Source of the DNA: Sphingosinicellaceae bacterium
GTDB taxonomy: Bacteria; Pseudomonadota; Alphaproteobacteria; Sphingomonadales; Sphingomonadaceae
Reading direction: 5' to 3'
DNA length: 64,000 nt
Assembly: GCA_019285715.1 (NCBI GenBank)
Contig: CP079108.1
Location: forward strand, 3,549,001-3,613,000
Shown piece by piece: positions 18,068 to 26,541 of this stretch (position 1 is the first letter of the stretch; each line of letters starts with the position of its first letter). The notes under the pieces were generated by a model. That model was given only the letters and a program-made list of their open reading frames with translations. It made no database searches and was not told the DNA's origin. A program made the position numbers and the translations under genes.

Positions 18068-19723
18068 ATGACCGACCGCCTGACCATCGGCCTCGCCCAG
18101 TTGAACGCCAGCGTGGGCGACCTCGTCGTGAACTCCGATGCGATCCTCGCCGCCCGCGCGACGCTCCCGGATGCCGACCTGCTGGTCACGCCCGAACTGT
18201 CGATCGTCGGCTATCCGCCCGAGGACCTCGTGCTCAAACCGGCGCTGGTCACCGCCTGCCGCGAACAGCTCGACCGGCTCGCCGCAGCCACCGGCGACGG
18301 CGGCCCCGGGCTGCTGGTCGGGCTGCCGATCGCGGAGGACGGCAAATTGTACAACGCCGCCGCCCTGCTCGATCACGGGCGCATTGTCGGCATCACCCGC
18401 AAGCACGAGCTGCCCAACTACGGCACCTTCGACGAGAAGCGCATCTTCGAGCCCGGCCCCCTGCCCGGCCCGCTGGTGTTCCGCCACGTGCGGCTGGGCG
18501 TCGCGGTGTGCGAGGACATCTGGTTTCCCGACGTCACCGAGTGCCTCGCCGAGACCGGCGCGGAGATGCTGATTGTCCCCAATGGCTCGCCCTTCGAACT
18601 CGGCAAGGACGACCGGCGGCTCAGCCTCGCGGCCTCGCGGGTCGGCGAGGCGGGTATGCCGATGATCTACCTGAACCGCGTCGGCGGGCAGGACGAACTG
18701 GTCTTCGACGGCGCGAGCTTCGTCCTCAACGCCGACCGCAAGCCGATGTGGCGGCTGCCCGACTGGGACGAGACCGTCGTCGCCACCCAATGGAGCCGCA
18801 GCCACCACGGCTGGTCCTGCGCCCCCGGCACCCTGACCCCCGGCGACGACGACCCCGCGGACATCTATCACGCGATGCTCGTCGGCCTGCGCGATTATGT
18901 GAACCGCAACCGCTTCCCCGGTGTCGTGCTCGGGCTGTCGGGCGGCATCGACTCGGCGCTGTCGGCGGCGGTCGCGGTCGATGCGCTCGGGGCCGACCGC
19001 GTGCGCTGCGTGATGATGCCGTCTCGCTTCACCGCGCAGGACAGCCTGGACGATGCGGCCGAGTGCGCGCGCCTGCTTGGGTGCCGGCTCGACGACCTGC
19101 CGATCGCACCCGCGATGGCGGCCTTCGACGACATGCTTGCGCCGCTGTTCGAGGGCCGGCCGCGCGATCTGGCGGAGGAGAACATCCAGTCGCGCATCCG
19201 CGGCCTCAGCCTGATGGCGCTGTCGAACAAGTTCGGGCCGATGCTGCTGACCACCGGCAACAAGAGTGAAATGTCGGTCGGCTATGCGACGATCTACGGC
19301 GACATGGCGGGCGGCTATTCGGTCCTGAAGGACGTCTACAAGACCACGGTGTTCAAGCTGTCGGAGTGGCGCAATGCGCACAAGCCGTGCCTCGGCATGG
19401 GGCCGTCGGGGCCGGTGATGCCGCAACGGGTGATCGACAAGCCGCCGACCGCCGAGCTGCGCGACAACCAGCGCGACGACGACAGCCTGCCGCCGTACGA
19501 CGTGCTCGACGCGGTACTGCTCGGGCTGGTCGAGGACGAGTTGTCCGCCGGCGACCTGGTGGCCAAGGGCTTCGACGCGGCGCTGGTGACCCGCATCGAG
19601 CGGCTGCTGTATGTTGCCGAGTACAAGCGCCGGCAGGCCCCGCCAGGCGTCAAGATCGGCCGCCGCAACTTCGGCCGCGACCGCCGCTACCCGATCACCA
19701 ACGCCTTCCGCACCGGGGCGTGA
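18068..19723 (+). CDS. nadE: Glutamine-dependent NAD+ synthetase
   Basis: Two-domain NAD synthetase (551 residues) that makes NAD+ from nicotinate adenine dinucleotide, ATP and glutamine. The N-terminal nitrilase-type glutaminase has the catalytic triad Glu43 (TPELS), Lys112 (RKHELPNYG) and Cys148 (AVCEDIW). The C-terminal synthetase has the ATP-PP loop SGGIDS at 291-296 and TTGNKSEMSVGYATIYGDMA. The ATG at 18068 begins the nitrilase strand TDRLTIGLAQLNASVGD. The length fits the alphaproteobacterial form. Confidence 0.96.
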   Translation: MTDRLTIGLAQLNASVGDLVVNSDAILAARATLPDADLLVTPELSIVGYPPEDLVLKPALVTACREQLDRLAAATGDGGPGLLVGLPIAEDGKLYNAAALLDHGRIVGITRKHELPNYGTFDEKRIFEPGPLPGPLVFRHVRLGVAVCEDIWFPDVTECLAETGAEMLIVPNGSPFELGKDDRRLSLAASRVGEAGMPMIYLNRVGGQDELVFDGASFVLNADRKPMWRLPDWDETVVATQWSRSHHGWSCAPGTLTPGDDDPADIYHAMLVGLRDYVNRNRFPGVVLGLSGGIDSALSAAVAVDALGADRVRCVMMPSRFTAQDSLDDAAECARLLGCRLDDLPIAPAMAAFDDMLAPLFEGRPRDLAEENIQSRIRGLSLMALSNKFGPMLLTTGNKSEMSVGYATIYGDMAGGYSVLKDVYKTTVFKLSEWRNAHKPCLGMGPSGPVMPQRVIDKPPTAELRDNQRDDDSLPPYDVLDAVLLGLVEDELSAGDLVAKGFDAALVTRIERLLYVAEYKRRQAPPGVKIGRRNFGRDRRYPITNAFRTGA

Positions 19724-19742
19724 GGTGATCCTCACCCCCACT

Positions 19743-19840
19743 CCCATTGTCATCTCGGGCTTGACCCGGGACCCAGCTCAACCCAGCGCTCGGACTCCGG
19801 AGTCAGCTGGGTCCCGGGTCAAGCCCGGGATGACAATGGG
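19743..19840. repeat. Family 1 palindromic repeat
   Basis: CCCATTGTCATCTCGGGCTT and the complementary AAGCCCGGGATGACAATGGG flank the same nested centre (CCAGCTCAACC / GGAGTCAGCTGG) as the copies near 5001 and 8621. It lies after nadE and before aat. Between it and aat a direct repeat GTGAACA and the small palindrome ACCGATTCGGT occur around 19900-19920. Confidence 0.85.
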
Positions 19841-19972
19841 GTCCGGGACGTACGCAATCCGCAATTTGGTGTGGCTCACCTCGCCAAGCTAAGCTGATGT
19901 GAACACCGATTCGGTGAACATTCAGGTCGAGATGAGAACGATGCACCGAAATTTCGCCCCGCACACCGCCGC

Positions 19973-20680
19973 GTGAGCCGCCGGCTCGACCCCGACCTGC
20001 TGCTCCACGCCTACCGCATCGGCGCGTTCCCGATGGCCGACAGCGTCGAAGCCGAGGACGTCTACTGGGTCGAGCCGCGACTGCGCGGCATCATCCCGCT
20101 GGGTGGCTTCCATCTGTCGCGGAGTCTCGCCAAGACGGTACGGCAGGACCGTTTCGAGGTCACCGTCGACACCGACTTCCCCGGCATTATGCGCGCCTGT
20201 GCCGCCGCCGCGCCGGGGCGCGAGGACAGCTGGATCAACGGCACTATCCTCGACGCCTACGCGGTGCTGCACGCGCGCGGCAACGCGCATTCGGTCGAAT
20301 GCTGGATCGACGGCGAGCTGGTCGGTGGGCTGTACGGGGTCAAGCTGGGCGCGGCGTTCTTCGGCGAGAGCATGTTCAGCCGGGTCCGCGATGCCTCGAA
20401 GGTCGCACTGGCGCACCTGGTAGCGCGGCTCGGCGTCGGCGGTTTCCGGCTGCTCGATACGCAGTTCCTGACCGGGCACCTGGCCGGGCTCGGTGCGATC
20501 GAGGTGCCGCGCGCTGCCTACCGGGTTCAGTTGGCGGGGGCGATCTCGGTCCCCGGCGACTTCTTCGCGCTCGAGGGCTTGGCGGGCTTGCCATCGCCGG
20601 CCGCTGCTTTTCCCGCCGCGACGGTGTCCGGGCCGGTGGCCGGAAAGCTCATCGTGCAGCTCTTGACCCAGACGTCGTAG
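19973..20680 (+). CDS. aat: Leucyl/phenylalanyl-tRNA--protein transferase
   Basis: Adds Leu or Phe from aminoacyl-tRNA to N-terminal Lys/Arg of proteins, making them N-degron substrates of ClpAP. The 235-residue product carries the family start ([16 protein letters not shown]), [13 protein letters not shown], the conserved [15 protein letters not shown] and [16 protein letters not shown]. The start is GTG at 19973. The conserved domain ends near residue 190, and the last 45 or so residues run antisense through the 3' end of the DUF2155 gene, an overlap of 154 bases. Confidence 0.93.
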   Translation: MSRRLDPDLLLHAYRIGAFPMADSVEAEDVYWVEPRLRGIIPLGGFHLSRSLAKTVRQDRFEVTVDTDFPGIMRACAAAAPGREDSWINGTILDAYAVLHARGNAHSVECWIDGELVGGLYGVKLGAAFFGESMFSRVRDASKVALAHLVARLGVGGFRLLDTQFLTGHLAGLGAIEVPRAAYRVQLAGAISVPGDFFALEGLAGLPSPAAAFPAATVSGPVAGKLIVQLLTQTS

Positions 20681-21075
20681 AGCGCGTGCTCGAGCGGATG
20701 GAGCGACGGGCTCTCCGCGAACATCCAGCCCGAATACAGCCGGCGGGTCGCGGTGCGCTGCGTCTCGTCGATCTGCAGGAATGCGCCGGTCAAGGTCGCT
20801 TCCCACGGCGGCGTCGTCTCGCAGGCCCGGACCCGGATGGTCAGCGTATCGAAGCTCACCGTTTGACCCGGGTGCGCCGTGAACGACTCGGTGCGGCCAT
20901 TGCGCTTGTTGAGCGCGGCGAAGGCGACGACCCGCTCGGCCATCGGGGTGGTGCCGGCGAGCGGGACGACCGGCACCGGCTTGGCGGCAGGAGCGATGGC
21001 CTTGCGGGGAACCGCGGCCGTAGCCGGCGCGACCGGCACCGCGGCACCGACCGCGAGCGCCAGCATGATGATCAT
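20527..21075 (-). CDS. DUF2155 domain-containing periplasmic protein
   Basis: A 182-residue exported protein. The signal peptide spans about residues 1-21 ([20 protein letters not shown]). The DUF2155 domain follows ([48 protein letters not shown]) with two cysteines that may pair. The function of the family is unknown. In alphaproteobacteria it accompanies NDUFA12 and an MlaD-like protein, as here. The C-terminal 40 residues are Ala/Lys/Pro-rich and lie in the overlap with aat. The start overlaps the mlaD stop by four bases. Confidence 0.85.
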   Translation of the reverse strand: MIIMLALAVGAAVPVAPATAAVPRKAIAPAAKPVPVVPLAGTTPMAERVVAFAALNKRNGRTESFTAHPGQTVSFDTLTIRVRACETTPPWEATLTGAFLQIDETQRTATRRLYSGWMFAESPSLHPLEHALYDVWVKSCTMSFPATGPDTVAAGKAAAGDGKPAKPSSAKKSPGTEIAPAN

Positions 21076-21590
21076 TGCGCCGGGGGCGGCGCCGCGCCGG
21101 GAGCAGCCGCTCCGGCGGGTGCCTTGGTGCTGTCGCCGCTGCCCGAACGGTTGATGTAGCCGCCGATCAGACCCATCAGGTCGGTCGCGCCCTGCGTGTC
21201 GTCGATCTCGTCGCCGGCCTTGAGCGTCTTGGGGTCGCCGCCGGGCATCAGCGAGATGTAGCTGCCGCCGAGAATGCCCTCGCTGGTGATCGCCGCACTC
21301 GAGTCGATCGGCAGCTTGATCGCCGGGTCGATCGACAGCTGGAGCACGGCCTGGAAGGTCTTGGCATCGAGGCGCTGCCCGGTGACGCTGCCGACCTTCA
21401 TTCCCGAGACACGGACGTCGGTGCCGGTGTTGACCCCGGTGACGTTCGGGAAGCGCGCCGCGATCGTGTAGCCGCCGTCGGGGCCCTGCCCGGTGCGCTG
21501 GTAGGCGAACACCACGAAGCCGACCGCGACGATCAGAACGAGCAGGCCGACCAGCGCCTCGACGACGTTATCCTTGAGCAAGGCACGCAT
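21072..21590 (-). CDS. mlaD: MlaD-like outer-membrane lipid asymmetry protein
   Basis: A 172-residue single-pass inner-membrane protein with a helix at about 11-29 (ALVGLLVLIVAVGFVVFAY) and one MCE/MlaD domain (ARFPNVTGVNTGTDVRVSGM, then GILGGSYISLMPGG). In the Mla system MlaD forms a hexameric ring that carries phospholipids between membranes. The partner genes mlaF, mlaE, mlaC are not in the window. Its start directly abuts the NDUFA12 stop, and it is translationally linked to DUF2155. The Ala/Pro-rich tail is variable. Confidence 0.88.
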   Translation of the reverse strand: MRALLKDNVVEALVGLLVLIVAVGFVVFAYQRTGQGPDGGYTIAARFPNVTGVNTGTDVRVSGMKVGSVTGQRLDAKTFQAVLQLSIDPAIKLPIDSSAAITSEGILGGSYISLMPGGDPKTLKAGDEIDDTQGATDLMGLIGGYINRSGSGDSTKAPAGAAAPGAAPPPAQ

Positions 21591-21968
21591 TTATTCGGGG
21601 CTCCAGGCTTCGTAATCGCCCGTCGCCTTCGCCCGCTTGGCGGTGACGGCGAGGCTGCCCGAGGGCGCATGCGCCGCAGCCGTACCGGTCAGGTTGGGCA
21701 CCCACGGCTTTTCCCAGACCCGCGGCTTGATCGGCAGTTCCGACGGCAGCGTGTCGATGGTCTTATGGAGCCACAAATACCATTCGGGCGGCACCCGGCT
21801 CGCCTCCGGGGTGCCGTTGTAGATCACCCAGCGGTGGCCGGCCTTCGAGCCGTAATAGACGTTGCCCTGGGAATCACGGCCGACTTCCGTGCCCGTGCGG
21901 CGCGTCGCGATGAGCGTTCCCAGCCCGGGACCGTTCCACCACGTAAAGAGCATCGACAGCAGCTTCAT
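21591..21968 (-). CDS. NADH:ubiquinone oxidoreductase accessory subunit, NDUFA12 family
   Basis: A 125-residue homologue of mitochondrial complex I subunit NDUFA12 (B17.2), a supernumerary subunit found in alphaproteobacteria. The family pattern is plain: FTWWNGPGLGT, RDSQGNVYYG, GHRWVIYNG, SRVPPEWYLWLHK and KPWVPNLTGT. It sits on the membrane-facing side of complex I. It is co-directional with mlaD and DUF2155 with no spacing, so all three are probably in one transcript, a linkage common in this group. Confidence 0.92.
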   Translation of the reverse strand: MKLLSMLFTWWNGPGLGTLIATRRTGTEVGRDSQGNVYYGSKAGHRWVIYNGTPEASRVPPEWYLWLHKTIDTLPSELPIKPRVWEKPWVPNLTGTAAAHAPSGSLAVTAKRAKATGDYEAWSPE

Positions 21969-22037
21969 AGCGCGCGGCTTAGAGCGCGTCGCGGCGGCGG
22001 GCGCAAGGGTGGCGCTCGACTGGCATCAGTTGGACGC

Positions 22038-22523
22038 TCAGCCGGGCAGCTTGTAGCGGACCGCGTCGCCGGGCTTGAGCCCGATCTTCGCGGCCTCGCC
22101 GGCATTGAGTTCGAGCACCGCCGCCGCCGCGCCCGACGACTGTATCAGGTCCCGGGAATAGGGCTTGGCATCGGCCGCGACGTTGAGCACGCGCGAATCG
22201 GCACCGATAAAGACGATATCGAGCGGCAGGATGGTGTTCTCCATCCAGAAACTCGCAGGCCGCGGCGGTGCGAACGGGAAGATCATGCCCTGGTTCGCCG
22301 CCATCGCGGTGCGGAACATCAGCCCGCGCTCCTGCTGTTCGGGGCTCGCGGCGATCTCCACCGAATAATTGTGGCGGCCGCTGCTGGTGTCGAGGCGGAG
22401 CTTGGTGCGCGGCAATTCCGCTTGTGGCGCGACGATCGGTAGCGCCGCCACCTGTGCGACCGGGAGCAGGGCCAGCAGCAGCGCTGCCGCGAGGAGTTTC
22501 AAGCCGGAGGTTGTGCGAGCCAT
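22038..22523 (-). CDS. DUF192 family exported protein
   Basis: A 161-residue protein with a clear signal peptide ([20 protein letters not shown]) and the DUF192 domain ([53 protein letters not shown]). The family is of unknown function. Its start overlaps the upstream cold-shock gene by 25 bases, and it lies 69 bases before the NDUFA12 start, so it belongs to the minus-strand run 23182-20527. Confidence 0.88.
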   Translation of the reverse strand: MARTTSGLKLLAAALLLALLPVAQVAALPIVAPQAELPRTKLRLDTSSGRHNYSVEIAASPEQQERGLMFRTAMAANQGMIFPFAPPRPASFWMENTILPLDIVFIGADSRVLNVAADAKPYSRDLIQSSGAAAAVLELNAGEAAKIGLKPGDAVRYKLPG

Positions 22524-23182
22524 TCCACCGTGTCGCCGCCGCTCGGCCCGTCGTCAATGCCAACATCGCTGGCTTGGTCGCGCTTTCCTGCCTCGTCGGC
22601 GCTGCGGCGACCACTGCCACGCTCCTGCAGCACGACGGCGAGCGGCCCCTTCTGGCCGGGCGCGATGCGCGCTTCGAGCAATTGCCCGGGCTCGAGTTCG
22701 AGCAGGCCGGCACGGCGCACCGTCTCCATGTGGACGAAGATGTCCTGGTCGCCGCCGTCACGGACGACGAAGCCATAACCCTTGAGGCGGTTGAACCACT
22801 TGACGGTGACCGGCTCGAGGTCGCCGGCACTCGACAGCAGTGCCACCGGGTCGACGCGGCCGGCGGTACGCGCCAGCGCCGTCTCGGGATCGGGACCGAT
22901 GGCGGTCGACAGGTCGAGGTCGATGATTGCCTTGGCTTGGCGCCCGCGGTCGCGCTGCAGGATCGTGCAGGTCAGCGTCGCGCCTTCGGGCAGGCTGCGC
23001 CGGCCGATCTCGCGGACGACGGTAAAATGGATGAGGATGTCGCCGTCGGCGTCGTCGGGGACGATGAACCCATAGCCGCGCACGGCGTCGAACCACTTGA
23101 CCACGCCACGCGCCTGCGGCTCGGGCGTCCCCCCGTCTTCGGTCTCGCTCAAGTCGCCAACCAGTACGCTATTTTCGGTCAC
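22499..23182 (-). CDS. Double cold-shock-domain protein
   Basis: A nucleic-acid-binding protein of about 227 residues with two cold-shock domains. The first has [19 protein letters not shown] and DILIHFTVV, the second [17 protein letters not shown] and [10 protein letters not shown], so both RNP1 and RNP2 motifs are present twice. Such tandem forms are common in alphaproteobacteria and act as RNA chaperones or regulators. I chose the GTG at 23182 ([12 protein letters not shown]), preceded by a G-run; the frame is open to 23293 but that part does not look coding. The C-terminal tail is acidic and glycine-rich. Confidence 0.87.
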   Translation of the reverse strand: MTENSVLVGDLSETEDGGTPEPQARGVVKWFDAVRGYGFIVPDDADGDILIHFTVVREIGRRSLPEGATLTCTILQRDRGRQAKAIIDLDLSTAIGPDPETALARTAGRVDPVALLSSAGDLEPVTVKWFNRLKGYGFVVRDGGDQDIFVHMETVRRAGLLELEPGQLLEARIAPGQKGPLAVVLQERGSGRRSADEAGKRDQASDVGIDDGPSGGDTVEWLAQPPA

Positions 23183-23325
23183 ACGGCCCCCCACGCGACC
23201 CACCAAGTCAACTTTCGTAGCACATGAACGGGGTATGACGAAACCATGTTGTTGCAAGCAGCCGGTCAGGCGTTCTATTCGTGCTTCGGGCATCGCGACT
23301 GCCTATCCCGATTTGGAGTCAAGCC

Positions 23326-24033
23326 GTGGAATTAAAAGGCGAAACCCGAATCGCTGCGCCGCGCGAAGCGGTCTGGACGGCGCTCAATGATCCCGCCGTC
23401 CTGGCCCGTTGCATCGAGGGCGTCGAGACGCTCGAGCGCACGACCGACGCCGACGGGCAGGTTCGTTTCGACGGCAAGATGAATGCAAAGGTCGGCCCGG
23501 TGCGCGCTACATTCGCGGGCGGAGTCACCGTGACCGAGCCCGATCCGCCGCACCGCTATGTCCTGGTCGGCGAGGGCAAGGGCGGCGTCGCGGGCTTCGC
23601 CAAGGGCCAGGCCGAGGTCGTGCTGACCGCAGATGGCGCGGACACGCTGCTCACCTACGCGGTGACTTCGAGCGTCGGCGGCAAGCTGGCGCAGCTCGGC
23701 AGCCGGCTCATCGAAGGCACCGCCAAGGGCTATGCCGCGACCTTCTTCACGCGTTTCAAGGCCGAGGTCGAGGGGCCGGCCGAGTCCGCCGCGGTCGCCG
23801 AATTTGCCGGCGGGGCGGGCGACTCGGGCCTCGCGAGCGGCGCGGCCGAGGCCGGACTGGCCGACACCGGAATGACCGAGGGCGGCAGCGTGTCCGCCAA
23901 CCTGACCGAGACCGCCGCCGACCCGCAGGCGCTGCCCGCGGTCGAGGCGGCACGCGGCGGGGTCCCGCCGCTCGTCTGGGGCACTGTCCTCGTTATCGTC
24001 GTGGCGATGGTCCTCGCGTGGCAATTGCTGTGA
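23326..24033 (+). CDS. coxG: CoxG-like SRPBCC protein, carbon monoxide dehydrogenase maturation family
   Basis: A 235-residue SRPBCC/START-fold protein (ELKGETRIAAPREAVWTALN, GKMNAKVGPVRATFAG, GGKLAQLGSRLIEGTAKG) with a C-terminal membrane anchor at about 213-234. CoxG relatives recruit or assemble molybdenum hydroxylases at the membrane, and the fold can carry hydrophobic cofactors such as quinones. The start GTG at 23326 follows the ribosome-binding-like TTGGAGT. First gene of a four-gene unit with XdhC, molybdopterin-binding and MobA-like genes. The hydroxylase subunits themselves are not in the window. Confidence 0.88.
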   Translation: MELKGETRIAAPREAVWTALNDPAVLARCIEGVETLERTTDADGQVRFDGKMNAKVGPVRATFAGGVTVTEPDPPHRYVLVGEGKGGVAGFAKGQAEVVLTADGADTLLTYAVTSSVGGKLAQLGSRLIEGTAKGYAATFFTRFKAEVEGPAESAAVAEFAGGAGDSGLASGAAEAGLADTGMTEGGSVSANLTETAADPQALPAVEAARGGVPPLVWGTVLVIVVAMVLAWQLL

Positions 24034-24989
24034 GCGACACCGACGATCTCGGCATGCTGCTTGGTGCGGCGCAGGCGTGGCTCGCGGCCGGGCACGGCGT
24101 CGCCATCGCCACCGTCATCGAGACCTGGGGCTCCGCACCCCGCGCCAAGGGCGCACACCTCGTGGTCCGCGACGACGGGCTGTTCGAGGGCTCGGTCAGC
24201 GGCGGCTGCGTCGAGGGCGAGGTCATCTCCGAGGCGCTGGCGCTGATCGCCCCGGACGGCTCTTCAGCCGGACCCTCGAACAGCGCCGGCTGGACCCGCC
24301 TCGACTACGGCGTCGCGGACACCCGCGCGTGGGAGGTCGGGCTGGCCTGCGGGGGCAAGATCGCGGTGCTCGTGCAGGCGGTGGCGGAGGGCGTGTTCCC
24401 GCCCGCACTCATTGCCGCGCTCGCCGAGGCCCGCGCTAGTGGCACGACGCTGACCCTGGCCACAGACCTCGCCAGCGGCGTCACCAGCATCGGCGACACG
24501 GGCGATTTCGTGCGCCTCTACCCGCCGCCGCTGCGCCTCGCGATCGTCGGCGCAGTCCACATCGCGCAGGCCCTCGTGCCGCTCGCACGGCTGGTCGGCT
24601 ACGACGCCACCGTCATCGACCCGCGCGGGCTGTTCGCCGCCGGGCCGCGTTTCGAGGGCGTCGCCATCGACGACCGCTGGCCCGACGAGGCGTTGGCGGA
24701 GTGGCAACCCAACCGCGCCAGCGCGGTCGTCGCGCTGACCCACGATCCCAAGCTCGACGATGTCGCGCTGGCGGCGGCGCTGCGCTCGGACGCCTTCTAC
24801 ATCGCCGCGCTCGGCAGCCGGAAGAACCATGCCGGGCGGCTCGAGCGGCTCCGCGCGATGGGTTTCGACGACGCCGCGCTGGCCCGCATCCACGGCCCTG
24901 CCGGACTCGACATCGGTGCCAGCGGCCCGGCCGAGATCGCGCTGTCGGTCGCGGCGCAGATGGTCGCGGCTTGGCGGGGCAAGGCTTGA
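24030..24989 (+). CDS. XdhC family molybdenum-hydroxylase maturation protein
   Basis: A 319-residue XdhC/CoxI protein that binds Moco, promotes its sulfuration and delivers it to xanthine-dehydrogenase-type enzymes. The N-terminal XdhC_CoxI domain (VIETWGSAPRAKGAHLVVRD, GSVSGGCVEGEV) is followed by a Rossmann-like domain (LRLAIVGAVHIAQALVPLAR, YIAALGSRKNHAGRLERL, GPAGLDIGASGPAEIALSV). The GTG start at 24030 overlaps the coxG stop as GTGA. Both domains are complete. Confidence 0.93.
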   Translation: MSDTDDLGMLLGAAQAWLAAGHGVAIATVIETWGSAPRAKGAHLVVRDDGLFEGSVSGGCVEGEVISEALALIAPDGSSAGPSNSAGWTRLDYGVADTRAWEVGLACGGKIAVLVQAVAEGVFPPALIAALAEARASGTTLTLATDLASGVTSIGDTGDFVRLYPPPLRLAIVGAVHIAQALVPLARLVGYDATVIDPRGLFAAGPRFEGVAIDDRWPDEALAEWQPNRASAVVALTHDPKLDDVALAAALRSDAFYIAALGSRKNHAGRLERLRAMGFDDAALARIHGPAGLDIGASGPAEIALSVAAQMVAAWRGKA

Positions 24990-25966
24990 GGTTCGCGAGC
25001 GTTCACGTGGCGCAGGCAGCCGGCGCGCTGCTCGCCCACGGGCAGACGGTCGGCGGCGCGCGCTGGGCCAAGGGGCGAATACTTTCCGACGACGACCTCG
25101 CCCTCGCGGTGGCGTCTGGACTCGCGGCGCTGACCGTCGCGCGCCTCGACGCGGGCGATGTCGAGGAAGCCGTCGCCGCGGCCCGGCTCGGCAAAGTGCT
25201 TGCGGGAGGAAACATCGTCGCGCTCGACCCCGCGCACGGTCGGGTCAACCTCGCCGCAACGGCGGCCGGGGTGTTCCTGGTCGAAGCGCCCGCGGTCGAT
25301 GCGCTCAACGGCGTCGACGAGGGCATCACACTGGGCACCCTGCCCGCCTTCGCGCGGGTCGCGGCGGGTGACATCGTCGCGACGGTCAAGATCATTCCCT
25401 ATGCCGTACCGGGACCGGCGCTCGATGCGGCGCTCGCCTTGGTCCGTCCGCTCGGCGTCGCGGTCTTCGAGGCGGTGGTCGTCGACCTGATCCAGACCGT
25501 GCTGCCCGGCCAGAGCGGCAAGGCGCACGCCAAGACGCTCGCCGTCACCAGCGCGCGGCTGGCGTCGCTCGGCGCGGTCACCGGGCACAGCGAAACCTGC
25601 GGCCACGCCGTCGCCGCCCTCACCGAACGCCTTGCCGCCCCGACCGTAGCCCGCATCACGCTGGTCGCCGGAGCCTCCGCCACCGTCGACCGCCGCGATG
25701 TCGTCCCCGCCGCGATCGTTGCTGCCGGCGGTGTCGTCGAGCGGCTCGGCATGCCCGTCGACCCGGGAAACCTGCTGTGCCTCGGGCGCATCGGCGACCG
25801 CGTCGTCATCGGCCTGCCGGGGTGCGCGCGGAGCCCGAAGCGCAACGGCTTCGACTGGGTGTTGGAACGGCTGGTGGCGGGCCTACCGGTTGACGGCGCG
25901 GGGATCGCGGGCATGGGCGTCGGCGGGCTGCTTGCCGGAGCTGAACCCCGCGCTCGCCTGCCGTGA
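24986..25966 (+). CDS. Molybdopterin-binding protein (MoCF/MoeA-like), TTG start
   Basis: A 326-residue protein of the molybdopterin-binding family (RFASVHVAQAAGALLAHGQT, LDAGDVEEAVAAARLGKVLA, the MoCF-like stretch SARLASLGAVTGHSETCGHA, IGLPGCARSPKRNGFDWVLE). In many relatives this domain is fused to a MobA-like nucleotidyltransferase; here the two are separate neighbouring genes. I place the start at TTG 24986, overlapping the XdhC stop as TTGA, because homology begins at once and no ATG or GTG fits. It is presumed to act in Moco handling for a molybdenum hydroxylase. Confidence 0.82.
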   Translation: MRFASVHVAQAAGALLAHGQTVGGARWAKGRILSDDDLALAVASGLAALTVARLDAGDVEEAVAAARLGKVLAGGNIVALDPAHGRVNLAATAAGVFLVEAPAVDALNGVDEGITLGTLPAFARVAAGDIVATVKIIPYAVPGPALDAALALVRPLGVAVFEAVVVDLIQTVLPGQSGKAHAKTLAVTSARLASLGAVTGHSETCGHAVAALTERLAAPTVARITLVAGASATVDRRDVVPAAIVAAGGVVERLGMPVDPGNLLCLGRIGDRVVIGLPGCARSPKRNGFDWVLERLVAGLPVDGAGIAGMGVGGLLAGAEPRARLP

Positions 25967-26541
25967 AGGTTGGCGCGCTGATCCTTGCCGCTGGGCTTGG
26001 TCGGCGCATGGGCGGCCCGAGCAAGCTCACCGCCGACCTGCATGGCAAGCCCGTCGTCGCGCACGTCGTCGACGCGGTCACCGCCGCTGGCCTCGGGCCG
26101 CCGCTGGTCGTGCTCGGCGACCGCGCCGACGAGGTCCGCGCCGCGGTCGGCGAACGTACCGCAACCTTCGTCGTAGCAGCGGACTATGCGGAGGGCATGT
26201 CCGCCTCGCTGCGCGCCGGCCTCGCCGCAGCGCCCGCCGAATGGGATGCGGTGCTGGTCCTGCTCGGCGACATGCCACTGGTCCAGCCTGCCACCCTCAG
26301 CGCCCTCGGCGCAGCGCTTCTGTCACCACAAGCCGTTGTTATTCCTGAGTATGATGGCCAACGCGGGAACCCGGTCGGCTGGGGCCGCGACCACTGGCCC
26401 GCCCTCGTCGCGCTCACCGGCGACACCGGCGCTCGTTCGCTAATACCCCGCATAGGCGTCACGTTCGTACCAGTCGACGACCCCGGCATCCTCGCCGATG
26501 TCGACACGCCCGAGGCGCTGGCAGCGCTGCGCGACCGCTAG
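25963..26541 (+). CDS. MobA-like NTP transferase (molybdenum cofactor cytidylyl/guanylyltransferase)
   Basis: A 192-residue nucleotidyltransferase of the MocA/MobA group (LILAAGLGRRMGGPSKL, VLLGDMPLVQPATLSAL, YDGQRGNPVGWGRDHW, DVDTPEAL). The pattern is closer to MocA, which makes the cytosine dinucleotide form of Moco used by xanthine-dehydrogenase-family enzymes. That fits the XdhC/CoxG context. The start GTG 25963 overlaps the previous stop as GTGA. It ends convergently with the hydrolase gene, the two stop codons sharing CTAG. Confidence 0.88.
   Translation: MKVGALILAAGLGRRMGGPSKLTADLHGKPVVAHVVDAVTAAGLGPPLVVLGDRADEVRAAVGERTATFVVAADYAEGMSASLRAGLAAAPAEWDAVLVLLGDMPLVQPATLSALGAALLSPQAVVIPEYDGQRGNPVGWGRDHWPALVALTGDTGARSLIPRIGVTFVPVDDPGILADVDTPEALAALRDR

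Noticed and set aside
17963-19753. 596-codon minus-strand frame over nadE
   Set aside because: Compositional shadow; nadE carries all catalytic residues of its family.
23183-23293. 37-residue upstream extension of the double cold-shock protein
   Set aside because: No conserved sequence and poor codon pattern; the GTG at 23182 leaves a normal family N-terminus.
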